64,000 nucleotides of DNA from Actinomycetes bacterium (GCA_023428065.1 JAEYZI010000056.1:3371-67370); one strand, 5' to 3'. Numbered from the stretch's first letter, positions 9,288 through 16,749 are shown. The notes: a model not told the origin generated them from the sequence alone. Translations and numbers: made by a program.

Positions 9288-9494
9288 ATGACGGACGAGC
9301 CGAAGCAGCTGACCGACCCCGCCGAGCGCGAGGAGCAGTTGACCCGCGCGCCGAAGTCCGACCCCGAGGACGCCGCTCCGCGCGTCGAGCTGTCGAGGGG
9401 CACGGGTGGGGCGACCCGTATCGACGTCGCCGACACCGCGGTCGTGCGGCCGGGGAAGCCGACGGATGAGGTCGACGGCACCGCGGGCGACTGA
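9288..9494 (+). CDS. small acidic hypothetical protein
   Basis: 68 aa, hydrophilic, rich in Asp, Glu, Pro and Thr, with no hydrophobic segment; probably disordered. A GAGAGGGAA ribosome site precedes ATG 9288, 15 bp after the dehydrogenase stop, so it is likely co-transcribed. Codon use is like the host genes. No function can be assigned. Confidence 0.5.
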   Translation: MTDEPKQLTDPAEREEQLTRAPKSDPEDAAPRVELSRGTGGATRIDVADTAVVRPGKPTDEVDGTAGD

Positions 9495-9534
9495 GCCGCG
9501 CGGGGCGAGCGCCGCATCCGTCTAGCCTCGAGGC

Positions 9535-9930
9535 ATGCCACTCGCCTCCGGACCGGGCTTCCCCGTCGCGCTCGTCGTGGCCGCCGCGTTGCTCGTGCTC
9601 GTCGTCGTGTCGGGAGTCGTGCTGTCGCGCGTGCGTCGCGCGCAGTCGGCCACCCCGGCCGCGGATGCCGCGGTGCCGCCCGCCGAGCCGGCACCGGAGG
9701 AGCCGCCGGCAGCATCCGCCGGCGGCACGCCGACGCGCCCCGACCCGCACGCGCCCGGCACCATCTGGGGCCTCCACGTGCCCGGAACGCCCGTGCAGCG
9801 CATGGCGAAGTCGCTCGCCGTCGGGTTCGCGACGATCGACCCGGAGGAGACCTCGCGCGTCGTGCACTCCGCCGACGACGGCGCCAACTGGTGGGTGCTG
9901 CCGCGCGAGCAGTGGGGCGAGGACGTCTAG
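9535..9930 (+). CDS. membrane-anchored hypothetical protein
   Basis: 131 aa. One N-terminal transmembrane helix (FPVALVVAAALLVLVVVSGVVL), an Arg-rich stop-transfer, then a Pro/Ala/Glu-rich linker and a short folded tail containing WGLHVPGTPVQRMAKS and NWWVLPREQW. Start ATG 9535 lies eight bases after TAGCCT, so the mRNA is probably leaderless. Function unknown. Confidence 0.55.
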   Translation: MPLASGPGFPVALVVAAALLVLVVVSGVVLSRVRRAQSATPAADAAVPPAEPAPEEPPAASAGGTPTRPDPHAPGTIWGLHVPGTPVQRMAKSLAVGFATIDPEETSRVVHSADDGANWWVLPREQWGEDV

Positions 9931-9931
9931 G

Positions 9932-10195
9932 GCTCGGGCTCGCGACGGACAGAGCGTCGGGGAGCTCACCGAGGCCCTCGCGCCCCTCGGCCGCCACGTC
10001 GTGCTCAAGCACGTGCGCGTGCTCGAGGCGGCGGGGCTCGTGGTGTCGCGGAAGGAGGGCCGCGTCAGGCGGTGCCACCTCAACGCCGTGCCCATCGTCG
10101 CGCTCGCGGAGCGCTGGATCGACGAGTTCGGAGCGCGGGCATCCACCGGGCTCCTCAACCTCAAGAACGACCTGGAGAAGGAGAGGGAACCATGA
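9932..10195 (+). pseudogene. 5'-truncated ArsR family regulator
   Basis: The frame from about 9944 to 10195 encodes the second half of an ArsR/HTH_20 winged helix (DGQSVGELTEALAPLGRHV, VLKHVRVLEAAGLVVSRKEGRVRR, then HLNAVPIVALAERWIDEF). The first helices, about 30 residues that should precede DGQSVGEL, are absent, and no usable start codon lies in frame; the frame simply runs back into the preceding gene. It ends with TGA overlapping the ATG of an SRPBCC gene, the usual ArsR-SRPBCC arrangement. I read it as a remnant after a deletion joined it to the end of the previous gene. Confidence 0.65.
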
Positions 10196-10524
10196 GCGAC
10201 GACCGCATCTACGAAGTCGATGTCGCGGCGAGCCCGGAGCGGGCCTGGCATGCGCTCACCGACCCGGACATCGTCCGGCGCTACCACTACGGCACTGCGC
10301 CCCGCACGACGCGGCTCGCGCACACCTTCGTCGCCACCTGGTACGGGGAGGCCGACGACCAGGGGTCGCTCCACTGGGAGATCGCACCGACCCGGACGGG
10401 CTGCCGCATCACGCTCACCCACCGCGGAGCCCGGGCGCAGACCCGCGCGGGATCGGAGACCGCCGACGGCTCCCGCCACGTCATCGAATCGCTCAAGGCC
10501 GTTCTCGAGACGGCCGCCGCCTGA
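10192..10524 (+). CDS. short SRPBCC (AHSA1-like) protein, possibly degenerate
   Basis: 110 aa. It begins with IYEVDVAASPERAWHALTDPDIVRRYHYGT, a clear SRPBCC/AHSA1 START-like first strand and helix, and ends with LTHRGAR and HVIESLKAVLET like the family. Family members paired with ArsR regulators are usually around 150 aa; the middle beta-strands are largely missing here, so an internal deletion is likely. With the truncated ArsR gene before it, this pair is probably decaying. It is the last host gene before the mobile element. Confidence 0.55.
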   Translation: MSDDRIYEVDVAASPERAWHALTDPDIVRRYHYGTAPRTTRLAHTFVATWYGEADDQGSLHWEIAPTRTGCRITLTHRGARAQTRAGSETADGSRHVIESLKAVLETAAA

Positions 10525-10540
10525 GCCGACGAAAGGAGAA

Positions 10541-10569
10541 GCCCCCGCGACCGTCGTGATCGCGGGGGC
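10541..10569 (-). terminator. hairpin, probable original terminator of tRNA-Arg
   Basis: A perfect 10-bp stem, GCCCCCGCGA / TCGCGGGGGC, with a 9-base loop. On the minus strand it is followed by the pyrimidine run TTCTCCTTTC, so it best terminates leftward transcription. It lies 7 bp outside the left att core. If the element is removed, it falls just downstream of the tRNA-Arg 3' end. It may also end the SRPBCC transcript on the plus strand. Confidence 0.65.
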
Positions 10570-10575
10570 CTCGCA

Positions 10576-10585
10576 ATGGTGCGCC
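10576..10585 (+). other. attL core of the integrated element
   Basis: ATGGTGCGCC, identical to 37063-37072 at the 3' end of tRNA-Arg. Beyond the core, GGGAC also matches at the same distance (10590-10594 and 37077-37081). It lies exactly where composition changes from host-like to lower GC. The core forms the first codons of the helix-turn-helix ORF. Next to it, 10597-10606 (TACTGCAATC) is the exact reverse complement of 37045-37054. Confidence 0.75.
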
Positions 10586-10992
10586 TGCTGGGACGGTACT
10601 GCAATCGGTCAACGGAGGTGAAGAGACTCCGCGACCTCTATACGCGAGCGGCTTCCGAGCATGTCGACCGTACCTCTGTTGAGAAACCTGCGCTGCGGTT
10701 TACCTTCTCCAAGCTGACAAGCGAGCAGCACGCTGAGATCCTGGCGCGCTACCAAGCCGGCGATCGTCCGGTCGACATCGCTCGCGACTTTGGTATCACC
10801 GAATGGACCGTTCAGAACGTTCGTAAGCGCGCAGGCGTGCCCACACGACCTCACGGGATGAACGTCGCCGACATTGACCAGGCCGCTCAGCTCAAAGCCC
10901 AGGGCGTCTCGATACGGCAGATCTCTGCTCGACTTGGCTTTGACGCCAAGACGGTAGCGAAGTATCTGCGGCTACGCGGCATTACGATCTGA
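10576..10992 (+). CDS. double helix-turn-helix protein, detached C-terminal part of the serine recombinase
   Basis: 138 aa. After a basic N-terminal region come two resolvase-type helix-turn-helix units: LTSEQHAEILARYQAGDRPVDIARDFG plus ITEWTVQNVRKRAGVP, and VSIRQISARLGFDAKTVAKYLRLRGITI. The ATG at 10576 is the att core itself and is in the same codon phase as the recombinase at the other end (ATG 37063). In the excised circle this ORF would be continuous with the recombinase. In the integrated state it has no proper ribosome site before ATG 10576; GTG 10618 lies next to GGAGG with poor spacing, so expression may be low. It may bind DNA as part of the recombinase or as a free accessory protein. 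Confidence 0.7.
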   Translation: MVRLLGRYCNRSTEVKRLRDLYTRAASEHVDRTSVEKPALRFTFSKLTSEQHAEILARYQAGDRPVDIARDFGITEWTVQNVRKRAGVPTRPHGMNVADIDQAAQLKAQGVSIRQISARLGFDAKTVAKYLRLRGITI

Positions 10993-11001
10993 TACTTCTT
11001 G

Positions 11002-12327
11002 CTAGGCCTGGCTGCCGTACATTGCCACGTCGATGCGACATGCGGCGCGACGCAGTTCATCTGCGATCCGGCTGTTGTCGGAGTAGTGAGTGTGGAAGCA
11101 GTCCTTCATGACGTCAAGCAGTGACTCGAACACTGCTTGAACCTCTGGATCGGTCAGGGACCTTACGGCTTGAAGGAAGCGGAGCACATCTGTTGCATTA
11201 CTAGTGTCTAGGTCGGGCATTCCACCGTTAGACAGCTCCTCGTAGAACCGTCGTCGTGCGACGGTCGACGCATACTGGGCAGATGTGGCAGGCGGGAGAA
11301 GCCTCATCTCGTCGTGTGACTGGAGGCGATCGAGCAGTTTCCGTTTCGACTGAGCTCGAGTCGTGACACTCGCGACCAGTTCAACGAGTTCTTCGGGAGT
11401 GAGTCCTGCTGCGGCTCGATAGAAGTGAACCGGTACAAAGGAAGTGCTACCTGAGGTCGCTTGGCGGATGTACTCCTCGGGATTGTTCGTGTGCGACTGG
11501 TCGAAGAAGTCGAGAAGTACGTCTTCGGTGCTGAGCGCGGCATGAACGACCCGCCCTGGTCCGACCGCGATTGTCGTTGCAGGCACGACCTCACCCACCA
11601 GCTTGAGGGTTGGTGCGCCTGCTACTTCCTCAAACTCTCCCTCGCGGATGAACTCGATGTTGGCGAGCAGCTGTTCGTCGATCAGCACTTTTTGACCCAT
11701 CGGTCCCCGGAGGGTGCTTTGAGTGAAGTCCAGAATCGCAGCGTTCTTGGCTCCCGCCCTTATCAGCTCTTCAACCGAATCCATCAGGAGGCGTTGTTCA
11801 CGCTTCTTAGCGTCCTCGATGATGCGCTTGAGCTCAGGGTATTTTGCCCGTTCAGTCCGAGAGTTGTAGCGATAGACGATGTCGCCCTCGACAAGAGCAG
11901 CACCTTGCTGTTGATAGCTCTTCTTCACCATCACCGGCTTGTCGTCGGATTCGTGAACGTAGATAAGTCCCAGATAGAGGCCGGAAACTTCGACGCTACC
12001 CAGCTCCCAAACGATCTCCGGAGAGAACAGTTCATTAAGGCTTGACGTAAGTCGAGCCTGATCAAGGTTGTCAAAGGCTGTGCGCGATGCCTGATTGAGA
12101 CCAACTGCCACTCGAGGGTTGTCGGTCACACCGAAAATCAGGTAGCCGCCCTTTGCGTTTGAGAAGGCAGCCATGGTTCGGGCGTATAGGCCAATCGATC
12201 CCCAAGTAAAGGACTCTTTGAACTCCTTCGACGTACCCTCACGCGTCAGAACGTGGACGTCGCCCCCTTCCGCCCGGACTCGAACGAGGTCGTCTAGAAC
12301 TGTGGGGTCGAACGGGTTATCGGGCAT
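11002..12327 (-). CDS. Schlafen/AlbA_2 domain protein
   Basis: 441 aa. The N-terminal ~150 residues form an AlbA_2/Schlafen-like domain: GTSKEFKESF (paired acidic and Lys residues of the core), then FSNAKGGYLIFGVTDN, the typical helix-strand segment. The rest (residues ~180-441) is a mostly helical region I do not recognise. Some Schlafen-core proteins cleave tRNA or rRNA and act in phage defence, while others are called ATP-binding regulators; which applies is not decided by sequence. It stands alone, convergent to the helix-turn-helix ORF, with only 9 bp between their stops. Confidence 0.7.
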   Translation of the reverse strand: MPDNPFDPTVLDDLVRVRAEGGDVHVLTREGTSKEFKESFTWGSIGLYARTMAAFSNAKGGYLIFGVTDNPRVAVGLNQASRTAFDNLDQARLTSSLNELFSPEIVWELGSVEVSGLYLGLIYVHESDDKPVMVKKSYQQQGAALVEGDIVYRYNSRTERAKYPELKRIIEDAKKREQRLLMDSVEELIRAGAKNAAILDFTQSTLRGPMGQKVLIDEQLLANIEFIREGEFEEVAGAPTLKLVGEVVPATTIAVGPGRVVHAALSTEDVLLDFFDQSHTNNPEEYIRQATSGSTSFVPVHFYRAAAGLTPEELVELVASVTTRAQSKRKLLDRLQSHDEMRLLPPATSAQYASTVARRRFYEELSNGGMPDLDTSNATDVLRFLQAVRSLTDPEVQAVFESLLDVMKDCFHTHYSDNSRIADELRRAACRIDVAMYGSQA

Positions 12328-12520
12328 TGGACGCGACTTAGTGCCTTTCTTCTGCGCCTGATTATGACAGCGGCTTCGGACACGTCAAGCACGAGCGATA
12401 TCCAAGTCATCGGTACATGCCACGTCTGAGAAGATCGACACCAAACTCGGTACCGATGCCCTGATACCTGCTGGGACGCGAAACATGCAACGGGGGTCGG
12501 TGCTCGATATCCCCACCGCG

Positions 12521-12571
12521 TCGCGGCTGACGGTCGCGAAGTACCTCCGCCTACGCGGCATCACGACCTGA
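12521..12571 (+). pseudogene. 3' fragment of a second recombinase tail
   Basis: Seventeen codons reading S-R-L-T-V-A-K-Y-L-R-L-R-G-I-T-T then stop, nearly the same as the end of the helix-turn-helix ORF (K-T-V-A-K-Y-L-R-L-R-G-I-T-I, stop at 10992). The DNA is similar but diverged at third positions, so it is a related gene and not a recent copy. Only the last codons survive. This looks like the left end of another element of the same family. Confidence 0.6.
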
Positions 12572-12793
12572 CGCATCTTCGTCACGCCGCTCGTAGGTAA
12601 GCAAGGCACGAGCAAACTTCTGTACATCGATGTTCGGATGCACTTCACCTAAGACATGGAACTCGTAAGGTGCGTTCCTCTTTTTGTTGCGGGCGGGCTT
12701 CGGGGCTGTCGGCAGATCTGGAGGCGCTACAAAGTACCGACGCCCTGCGACGTGCAAGGCGAGGGACCAAGCCACAAGCGGTGAGGGTTGCAC
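12551..12793 (-). CDS. small hypothetical protein
   Basis: 80 aa from a GTG start; a shorter form is possible. The C-terminal half (KKRNAPYEFHVLGEVHPNI, then DVQKFARALLTYERR) reads like a small folded helical domain, while the N-terminal part is less convincing. Its 3' end lies antisense to the recombinase-tail fragment. No family recognised; it could be spurious. Confidence 0.35.
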   Translation of the reverse strand: MQPSPLVAWSLALHVAGRRYFVAPPDLPTAPKPARNKKRNAPYEFHVLGEVHPNIDVQKFARALLTYERRDEDASGRDAA

Positions 12794-12863
12794 TCCGTAA
12801 CACGTCTACAAAGCCTCGAGCGGACAGCGTCGCAAGCCCGGCGTTCCCAGCTTTCCGAATCGC

Positions 12864-12892
12864 TTGACAGCGCCTTGAATGTGATACATGCT
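12864..12892 (+). promoter_or_regulatory. candidate promoter of the peptide-export cluster
   Basis: A consensus -35 box TTGACA at 12864-12869 is followed at 15-17 bases by A/T-rich TACATG/CATGCT. It lies about 60 bp upstream of the secreted peptide gene and is the only strong -35 box near it. Confidence 0.45.
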
Positions 12893-12950
12893 CGGCACAG
12901 TAACGGCGGGACGTAAGGAGTCGGCCCGCAACTCTACGGAAGAGGATCGC

Positions 12951-13274
12951 ATGCAAAAGAGGAGAGCATTCGTGGCCGCGGCGCTGGTCGCCGTTGGAAT
13001 TGCTGTGGTGCCGGCACTGCCGGCTGCAGCGGTCCCTGGTCCGCTTTCGGGTACCAAGGTCTGTTCGTCGTCAGTGCCGAACATCCAAGTCCAGTCAACG
13101 GCAACGGGGCGGATCAACCACGCCCTCGGGAACAACGTTCTCGGGTCTTGGAACAACGGCAGCACCTACCAGACGCGATGGTCGCTGACGAGCTACATGA
13201 GCGGCACATGGAAGGTCTACCTCACTGGTGTTGGCGGCGACATCAGCTACGGCAACGCGGTCTGCCATTCGTAA
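12951..13274 (+). CDS. secreted cysteine-containing peptide, bacteriocin-like
   Basis: 107 aa. MQKRRAFVAAALVAVGIAVVP plus LPAAA is a classic Sec signal with an AAA cleavage site at about residue 27, leaving a mature peptide of about 80 aa. The mature part has two Cys (KVCSSS near the start, NAVCHS at the end), suggesting one disulfide joining the termini, and repeated aromatic/Gly motifs (GSWNNGSTYQTRWS, GTWKVYLTG). I chose ATG 12951 because it places the signal at the N-terminus; AGAGG lies just upstream. It is followed without a gap by a lipoprotein, membrane-fusion protein, ABC ATPase and permease. That arrangement, as in lactococcin-972-like loci, suggests a toxin or signal peptide with dedicated transport or self-protection. 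The peptide itself does not show the lactococcin 972 pattern. Confidence 0.7.
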   Translation: MQKRRAFVAAALVAVGIAVVPALPAAAVPGPLSGTKVCSSSVPNIQVQSTATGRINHALGNNVLGSWNNGSTYQTRWSLTSYMSGTWKVYLTGVGGDISYGNAVCHS

Positions 13275-13903
13275 TGAGCCGTTCCGCACTTCGCGCTGCG
13301 GTGGCGGGCGCCTTGGTGCTCGCCACCGCAGGCTGTACGCCAACGCAACAGGTGGGGGAGACGCCGAGTTCGGAAGTGGGGGAGCTGGATCCGGCCACGC
13401 TCCAATACCTCGAAGACAACGCAGACGCGCTCGCAAGTCAGCTCGGCATCGAGAATCCGCCTGAGGTGAAACCTGTGCGCCTGATCCGCCTTCAGGAATA
13501 CGCATCCGCGCAGGTCGAATGCCTGCAAGGCGCCGGGTACGAAGTTGGCTTCACTGAAGATGGCGAAGGAGTGGCATATCCCGCCATTTCAGACCCGGCG
13601 CTCCAGGAGTCGTTCAACCTGGCGGTCTACACCTGCGAACTGGAGTATCCAGTACAGCAGCGCTATATGGTGCCGCTCACCGCCGAGGGACTGAAGATTC
13701 TCTACGCCTACAGAACTGGCGAACTGATCACATGCCTAGAAGGCCTAGGCTACACCGTGTCATCCGAGGCCCCTAGTGAGACGGTATTTGTGCAGAGTGG
13801 TGGAATGTGGTCGCCATACGACACGGTCGCAATCCGGCCAGACGACGTGAAGCAGACCTACGCGGATTGCCCGCAGACGCCCGATGACGTCTACGGACGG
13901 TGA
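13274..13903 (+). CDS. lipoprotein of the peptide cluster
   Basis: 209 aa. The start MSRSALRAAVAGALVLATAGC is a lipoprotein signal with lipobox ATAGC; the ATG overlaps the peptide gene's TAA (TAATG), so translation is coupled. The mature protein is acidic and has a Cys in each of several similar segments (SAQVECLQGAGYEVGF, AVYTCELEYP, ELITCLEGLGYTV, YADCPQ), suggesting a duplicated fold held by disulfides. A surface immunity or receptor role for the neighbouring peptide is an inference from position. Confidence 0.7.
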   Translation: MSRSALRAAVAGALVLATAGCTPTQQVGETPSSEVGELDPATLQYLEDNADALASQLGIENPPEVKPVRLIRLQEYASAQVECLQGAGYEVGFTEDGEGVAYPAISDPALQESFNLAVYTCELEYPVQQRYMVPLTAEGLKILYAYRTGELITCLEGLGYTVSSEAPSETVFVQSGGMWSPYDTVAIRPDDVKQTYADCPQTPDDVYGR

Positions 13904-15002
13904 CAACATCTCGCAGCCGGACCCGGGCTCTGTGAAAGTCAGCGTGCGACGATGGGCCGTGCGCGCAGGCGCAGGGCTCGCCGTCCTCTCTCTTGGAGTC
14001 GTGATCGGATGGGCGGCTGTCGTCGTCTTCGAACCACCCCAGGACGTGCTGGAAACCACCTCTTTTACCACCGTTCAGGTGGAGCCCGGAACGGTCGAAT
14101 CCAGCTTCAGCTCCAACACCGTCGCGGAGTGGACGCCCACGCCGGTCGCATCGAATCTTGCAAGTGGCATCGTCACCTCCATCGAAGTCAGGGCGGGCGA
14201 CGAGATCGCGAATGGGTCAGCGCTCTACTCCGTTGATCTTCGCCCCGTGATCGCGGCGGAAGGTGCGACGCCGGCGTTTCGCTCGCTAATGTCGGGTGCA
14301 TCCGGCGCTGACGTGCGCCAACTGCAGATGATGTTGATCGGGCTGGGTTACGACGTCGGGTCCCCAACGGGTGACTTCGGCTGGGCAACCACCAGGGCAG
14401 TCAGGGCCTGGCAGAAGAGCCTCGGACTCGCCAGCGATGGCGTCATCCAACTCGGTGATTTGGTGTTCCTGCCGAAGCTGCCCGCGCGCGTCTCACTCGA
14501 CGACAAGGTGATCTCCGTCGGCTCCCCCGTCACAGGAAGCGAAAGGGCCATATCTACGCTTCCGTCAAGCCCGTCGTTTCGAGTGCCCGTGACCCAGGCG
14601 CAGGCCGCCCAGATGCCGACCGGAACGCGAGTAGACATTGTGGGGCCGCAGGGAGAGGGTTGGATCGGCTTCGTTGTCGACCAGCGACCTGAGGATCAGG
14701 GCGACACCGTCAATGTGATCCTTGCCGGCACCGACGGTGCTGCCATCTGCGGCGACGAATGTGATGGGATCGGCGTCACCGGACAGACGATCCTGCGCTC
14801 TAGCGTCGTTACCCTTGAAGCCGTCTCGGGTCTTGCTGTCCCTAGTGCCGCGCTTGTGTCTGAGCCAGACGGAACGATCAACGTCATCGACGAGGGCGGC
14901 GTCAAACACGCGGTGACCGTTCTCGCTAGTGCAAAGGGCACTTCGATCATCGAAGGGGTCGCCGCGTCACTGAAGGTACGGATACCCGCGGTCGGGAACT
15001 GA
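13884..15002 (+). CDS. membrane-fusion-like protein with peptidoglycan-binding domain
   Basis: 372 aa. A short cytoplasmic N-terminus and one transmembrane helix (AGAGLAVLSLGVVIGWAAVVVF, ~residues 28-50) are followed by a barrel-sandwich HlyD/MacA-like segment (PVASNLASGIVTSIEVRAGDEIANGSALYSVD). A PG_binding_1 domain is inserted (GADVRQLQMMLIGLGY, TTRAVRAWQKSLGL, ~residues 145-185), then beta-barrel segments. This layout is common for periplasmic adaptors of Gram-positive MacB-type ABC systems. The gene overlaps the lipoprotein gene by 20 bp and lies 2 bp before the ATPase gene. Confidence 0.82.
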   Translation: MTSTDGDNISQPDPGSVKVSVRRWAVRAGAGLAVLSLGVVIGWAAVVVFEPPQDVLETTSFTTVQVEPGTVESSFSSNTVAEWTPTPVASNLASGIVTSIEVRAGDEIANGSALYSVDLRPVIAAEGATPAFRSLMSGASGADVRQLQMMLIGLGYDVGSPTGDFGWATTRAVRAWQKSLGLASDGVIQLGDLVFLPKLPARVSLDDKVISVGSPVTGSERAISTLPSSPSFRVPVTQAQAAQMPTGTRVDIVGPQGEGWIGFVVDQRPEDQGDTVNVILAGTDGAAICGDECDGIGVTGQTILRSSVVTLEAVSGLAVPSAALVSEPDGTINVIDEGGVKHAVTVLASAKGTSIIEGVAASLKVRIPAVGN

Positions 15003-15004
15003 CC

Positions 15005-15646
15005 ATGGGAGCAATTCTGGAGGCATCAGACCTGGCGTTCGGCTACCAGCCTCGGGTGCCTCTTTTCGCGGGGTGGTCGGCAACGTTCGAAAGAGGCGAA
15101 TTCAGCGCCGTGACTGGTCCGTCGGGTCGCGGCAAATCGACACTGCTCTACCTTCTCGGCCTCATGCTCGCGCCGACGCGAGGTCGAATCCTCCTCGACG
15201 GGAACGCGGTCGAATCCAGCTCCGATCGAGAGCGGGCGCACCTTCGCGCGCAACGCTTCGGATTCGTATTCCAAGACGCCGCGCTCGACGCGACACGGAG
15301 CATCCTCGACAACGTGTTGGAAGGCAGCCTCTACCGTGGCGAGGATCCGAGGGCGGTCACACCCCGCGCTCTGGCGCTCCTTGAGAGGTTCGAGGTGGAG
15401 CTCAGAGCAGACGCCCGACCTGGACAGGTCTCCGGAGGTCAAGCGCAGCGAATCGCCCTCTGCCGGGCTCTGCTCGGCCGCCCCGATGTGCTCCTTGCCG
15501 ACGAACCGACGGGAAATCTTGATGCCGTGTCAGCCAACCTGGTGATTGAGGCGCTTCACCAGCACGCGCGAGACGGGGCAGCGGTCATCGTCGTCACCCA
15601 CGACCCCGTGGTCGCAGCCCGCTGTGACCGAGAGATCTCGTTGTGA
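15005..15646 (+). CDS. ABC transporter ATP-binding protein (MacB/LolD type)
   Basis: 213-aa ATPase. Walker A GPSGRGKS at residues 38-45 (Arg where Ser is usual), Q-loop in FVFQDAALD, signature VSGGQ, Walker B VLLADEPTGNLD and switch His in VVTHDP are all present. The EPTGNLD form is typical of the LolD/MacB/FtsE branch that pairs with FtsX-like permeases. Its TGA overlaps the GTG of the permease gene. It probably powers export of, or protection from, the secreted peptide encoded upstream. Confidence 0.9.
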   Translation: MGAILEASDLAFGYQPRVPLFAGWSATFERGEFSAVTGPSGRGKSTLLYLLGLMLAPTRGRILLDGNAVESSSDRERAHLRAQRFGFVFQDAALDATRSILDNVLEGSLYRGEDPRAVTPRALALLERFEVELRADARPGQVSGGQAQRIALCRALLGRPDVLLADEPTGNLDAVSANLVIEALHQHARDGAAVIVVTHDPVVAARCDREISL

Positions 15647-16749
15647 CCGCGCGGCCACGGTGGCTGATCGTTGCACGAGAGGCCCTAGCTGCAGCGCGCG
15701 GGAACGTGATCGTATCGGTGACGACAGTCATCCTGGTCGCGGGACTCTGTGCGGCTGTCCTTCTCACCACGGGTCGCGCTGTCGGGGCCGAGCAGGCTGT
15801 ACTCGGGTCAATCGACTCTGTAGGCAGCCGCGCCGTTGTCGTCACGGCGAGCGCCTCAGCAGGACTCACCAGCGACGTGCTCGACCGCTTGGCGCATGTC
15901 GACGGCATCCAGTGGGCGGGCGCGTTCGGGGAAGCTATCGACACTCGGAATACCCTCATCCCGGACGGCAACAAGGTGCCAGCGCGTCTCGCCTACGGAT
16001 CCCAGCTTTCCGCACTCGGCGTGCCTGCGAGTGTAGCCCTCCCCGGGACAACCGCCTGGGCGACGCGTGACGGTCTGGCGAGACTGGGGCTGCCCGGCGG
16101 CGTGGGGTCGGTGACAACCCAGCGTGGCGATAACTACACGGTCGCCGGTTCCCTGGAGTTGCCGGATTGGCTTGGCATGCTCGAGCCATCGCTCATCGTC
16201 CCGACGCCTGCGGGTTCACGTGGCGATATTGCGATCCTGGTGGTGATCGCGGAACGACCAGATCTGGTGACGCCTGTGGCCGCAGTGATCCAGTCTGTGC
16301 TGGGGGTAACCGATCCGAGCACCGTGACCATTGAAACAAGCGAGACCATCGCCGAACTCCGCATGCTTGTCCAGGGCCAACTCGGTGAATTCGGTCGCGG
16401 GCTAGTCGCGCTCATCCTCGCAATCAGCGGTCTCCTGGTGGCGATGGTGATGACCGGTCTCGTGATTATTCGCCGGAAGGACTTCGGGCGACGGCGCGCT
16501 CTCGGCGCGACACGAGGCTTGATCATGGCCATCGTGCTAGTACAAACGGTGGGGCTCGCCTCGGCCGGCGCGGTAGTCGGCGCGGCGAGCGCTTCAATCG
16601 CGCTTGCCATCTCTGGTGACCCGCTGCCCGGCGTTTCCTTCACGGCAGGAGTTTGCATTCTCGCCGTGGTTGTCAGTGGATTTGCTGCCCTCGCGCCTGC
16701 TGTAGTGGCTTCGCGACGCGATCCGATCCGTGAGCTACGCGTACCCTGA
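15643..16749 (+). CDS. FtsX/MacB-like ABC permease
   Basis: 368 aa with the MacB/FtsX layout: one N-terminal transmembrane helix (NVIVSVTTVILVAGLCAAVLL), a ~200-residue extracellular domain, then three C-terminal helices (LVALILAISGLLVAMVMTGL, IMAIVLVQTVGLASAGAVVG, VCILAVVVSGFAALAPAVV). RRRALGATRGLI between helices 2 and 3 matches the conserved RR-x-GA motif. The GTG start overlaps the ATPase stop (GTGA). Last gene of the five-gene peptide cluster. Confidence 0.88.
   Translation: MTARPRWLIVAREALAAARGNVIVSVTTVILVAGLCAAVLLTTGRAVGAEQAVLGSIDSVGSRAVVVTASASAGLTSDVLDRLAHVDGIQWAGAFGEAIDTRNTLIPDGNKVPARLAYGSQLSALGVPASVALPGTTAWATRDGLARLGLPGGVGSVTTQRGDNYTVAGSLELPDWLGMLEPSLIVPTPAGSRGDIAILVVIAERPDLVTPVAAVIQSVLGVTDPSTVTIETSETIAELRMLVQGQLGEFGRGLVALILAISGLLVAMVMTGLVIIRRKDFGRRRALGATRGLIMAIVLVQTVGLASAGAVVGAASASIALAISGDPLPGVSFTAGVCILAVVVSGFAALAPAVVASRRDPIRELRVP

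Noticed and set aside
12385..12648. 87-codon minus-strand frame over the recombinase-tail fragment
   Set aside because: Antisense to a fragment that matches a known sequence in this window; no ribosome site and no protein-like pattern.
12951..13274. Classical lactococcin 972 bacteriocin
   Set aside because: Gene context is similar, but the peptide has two Cys and lacks the aromatic/His spacing I associate with that family; kept as bacteriocin-like only.
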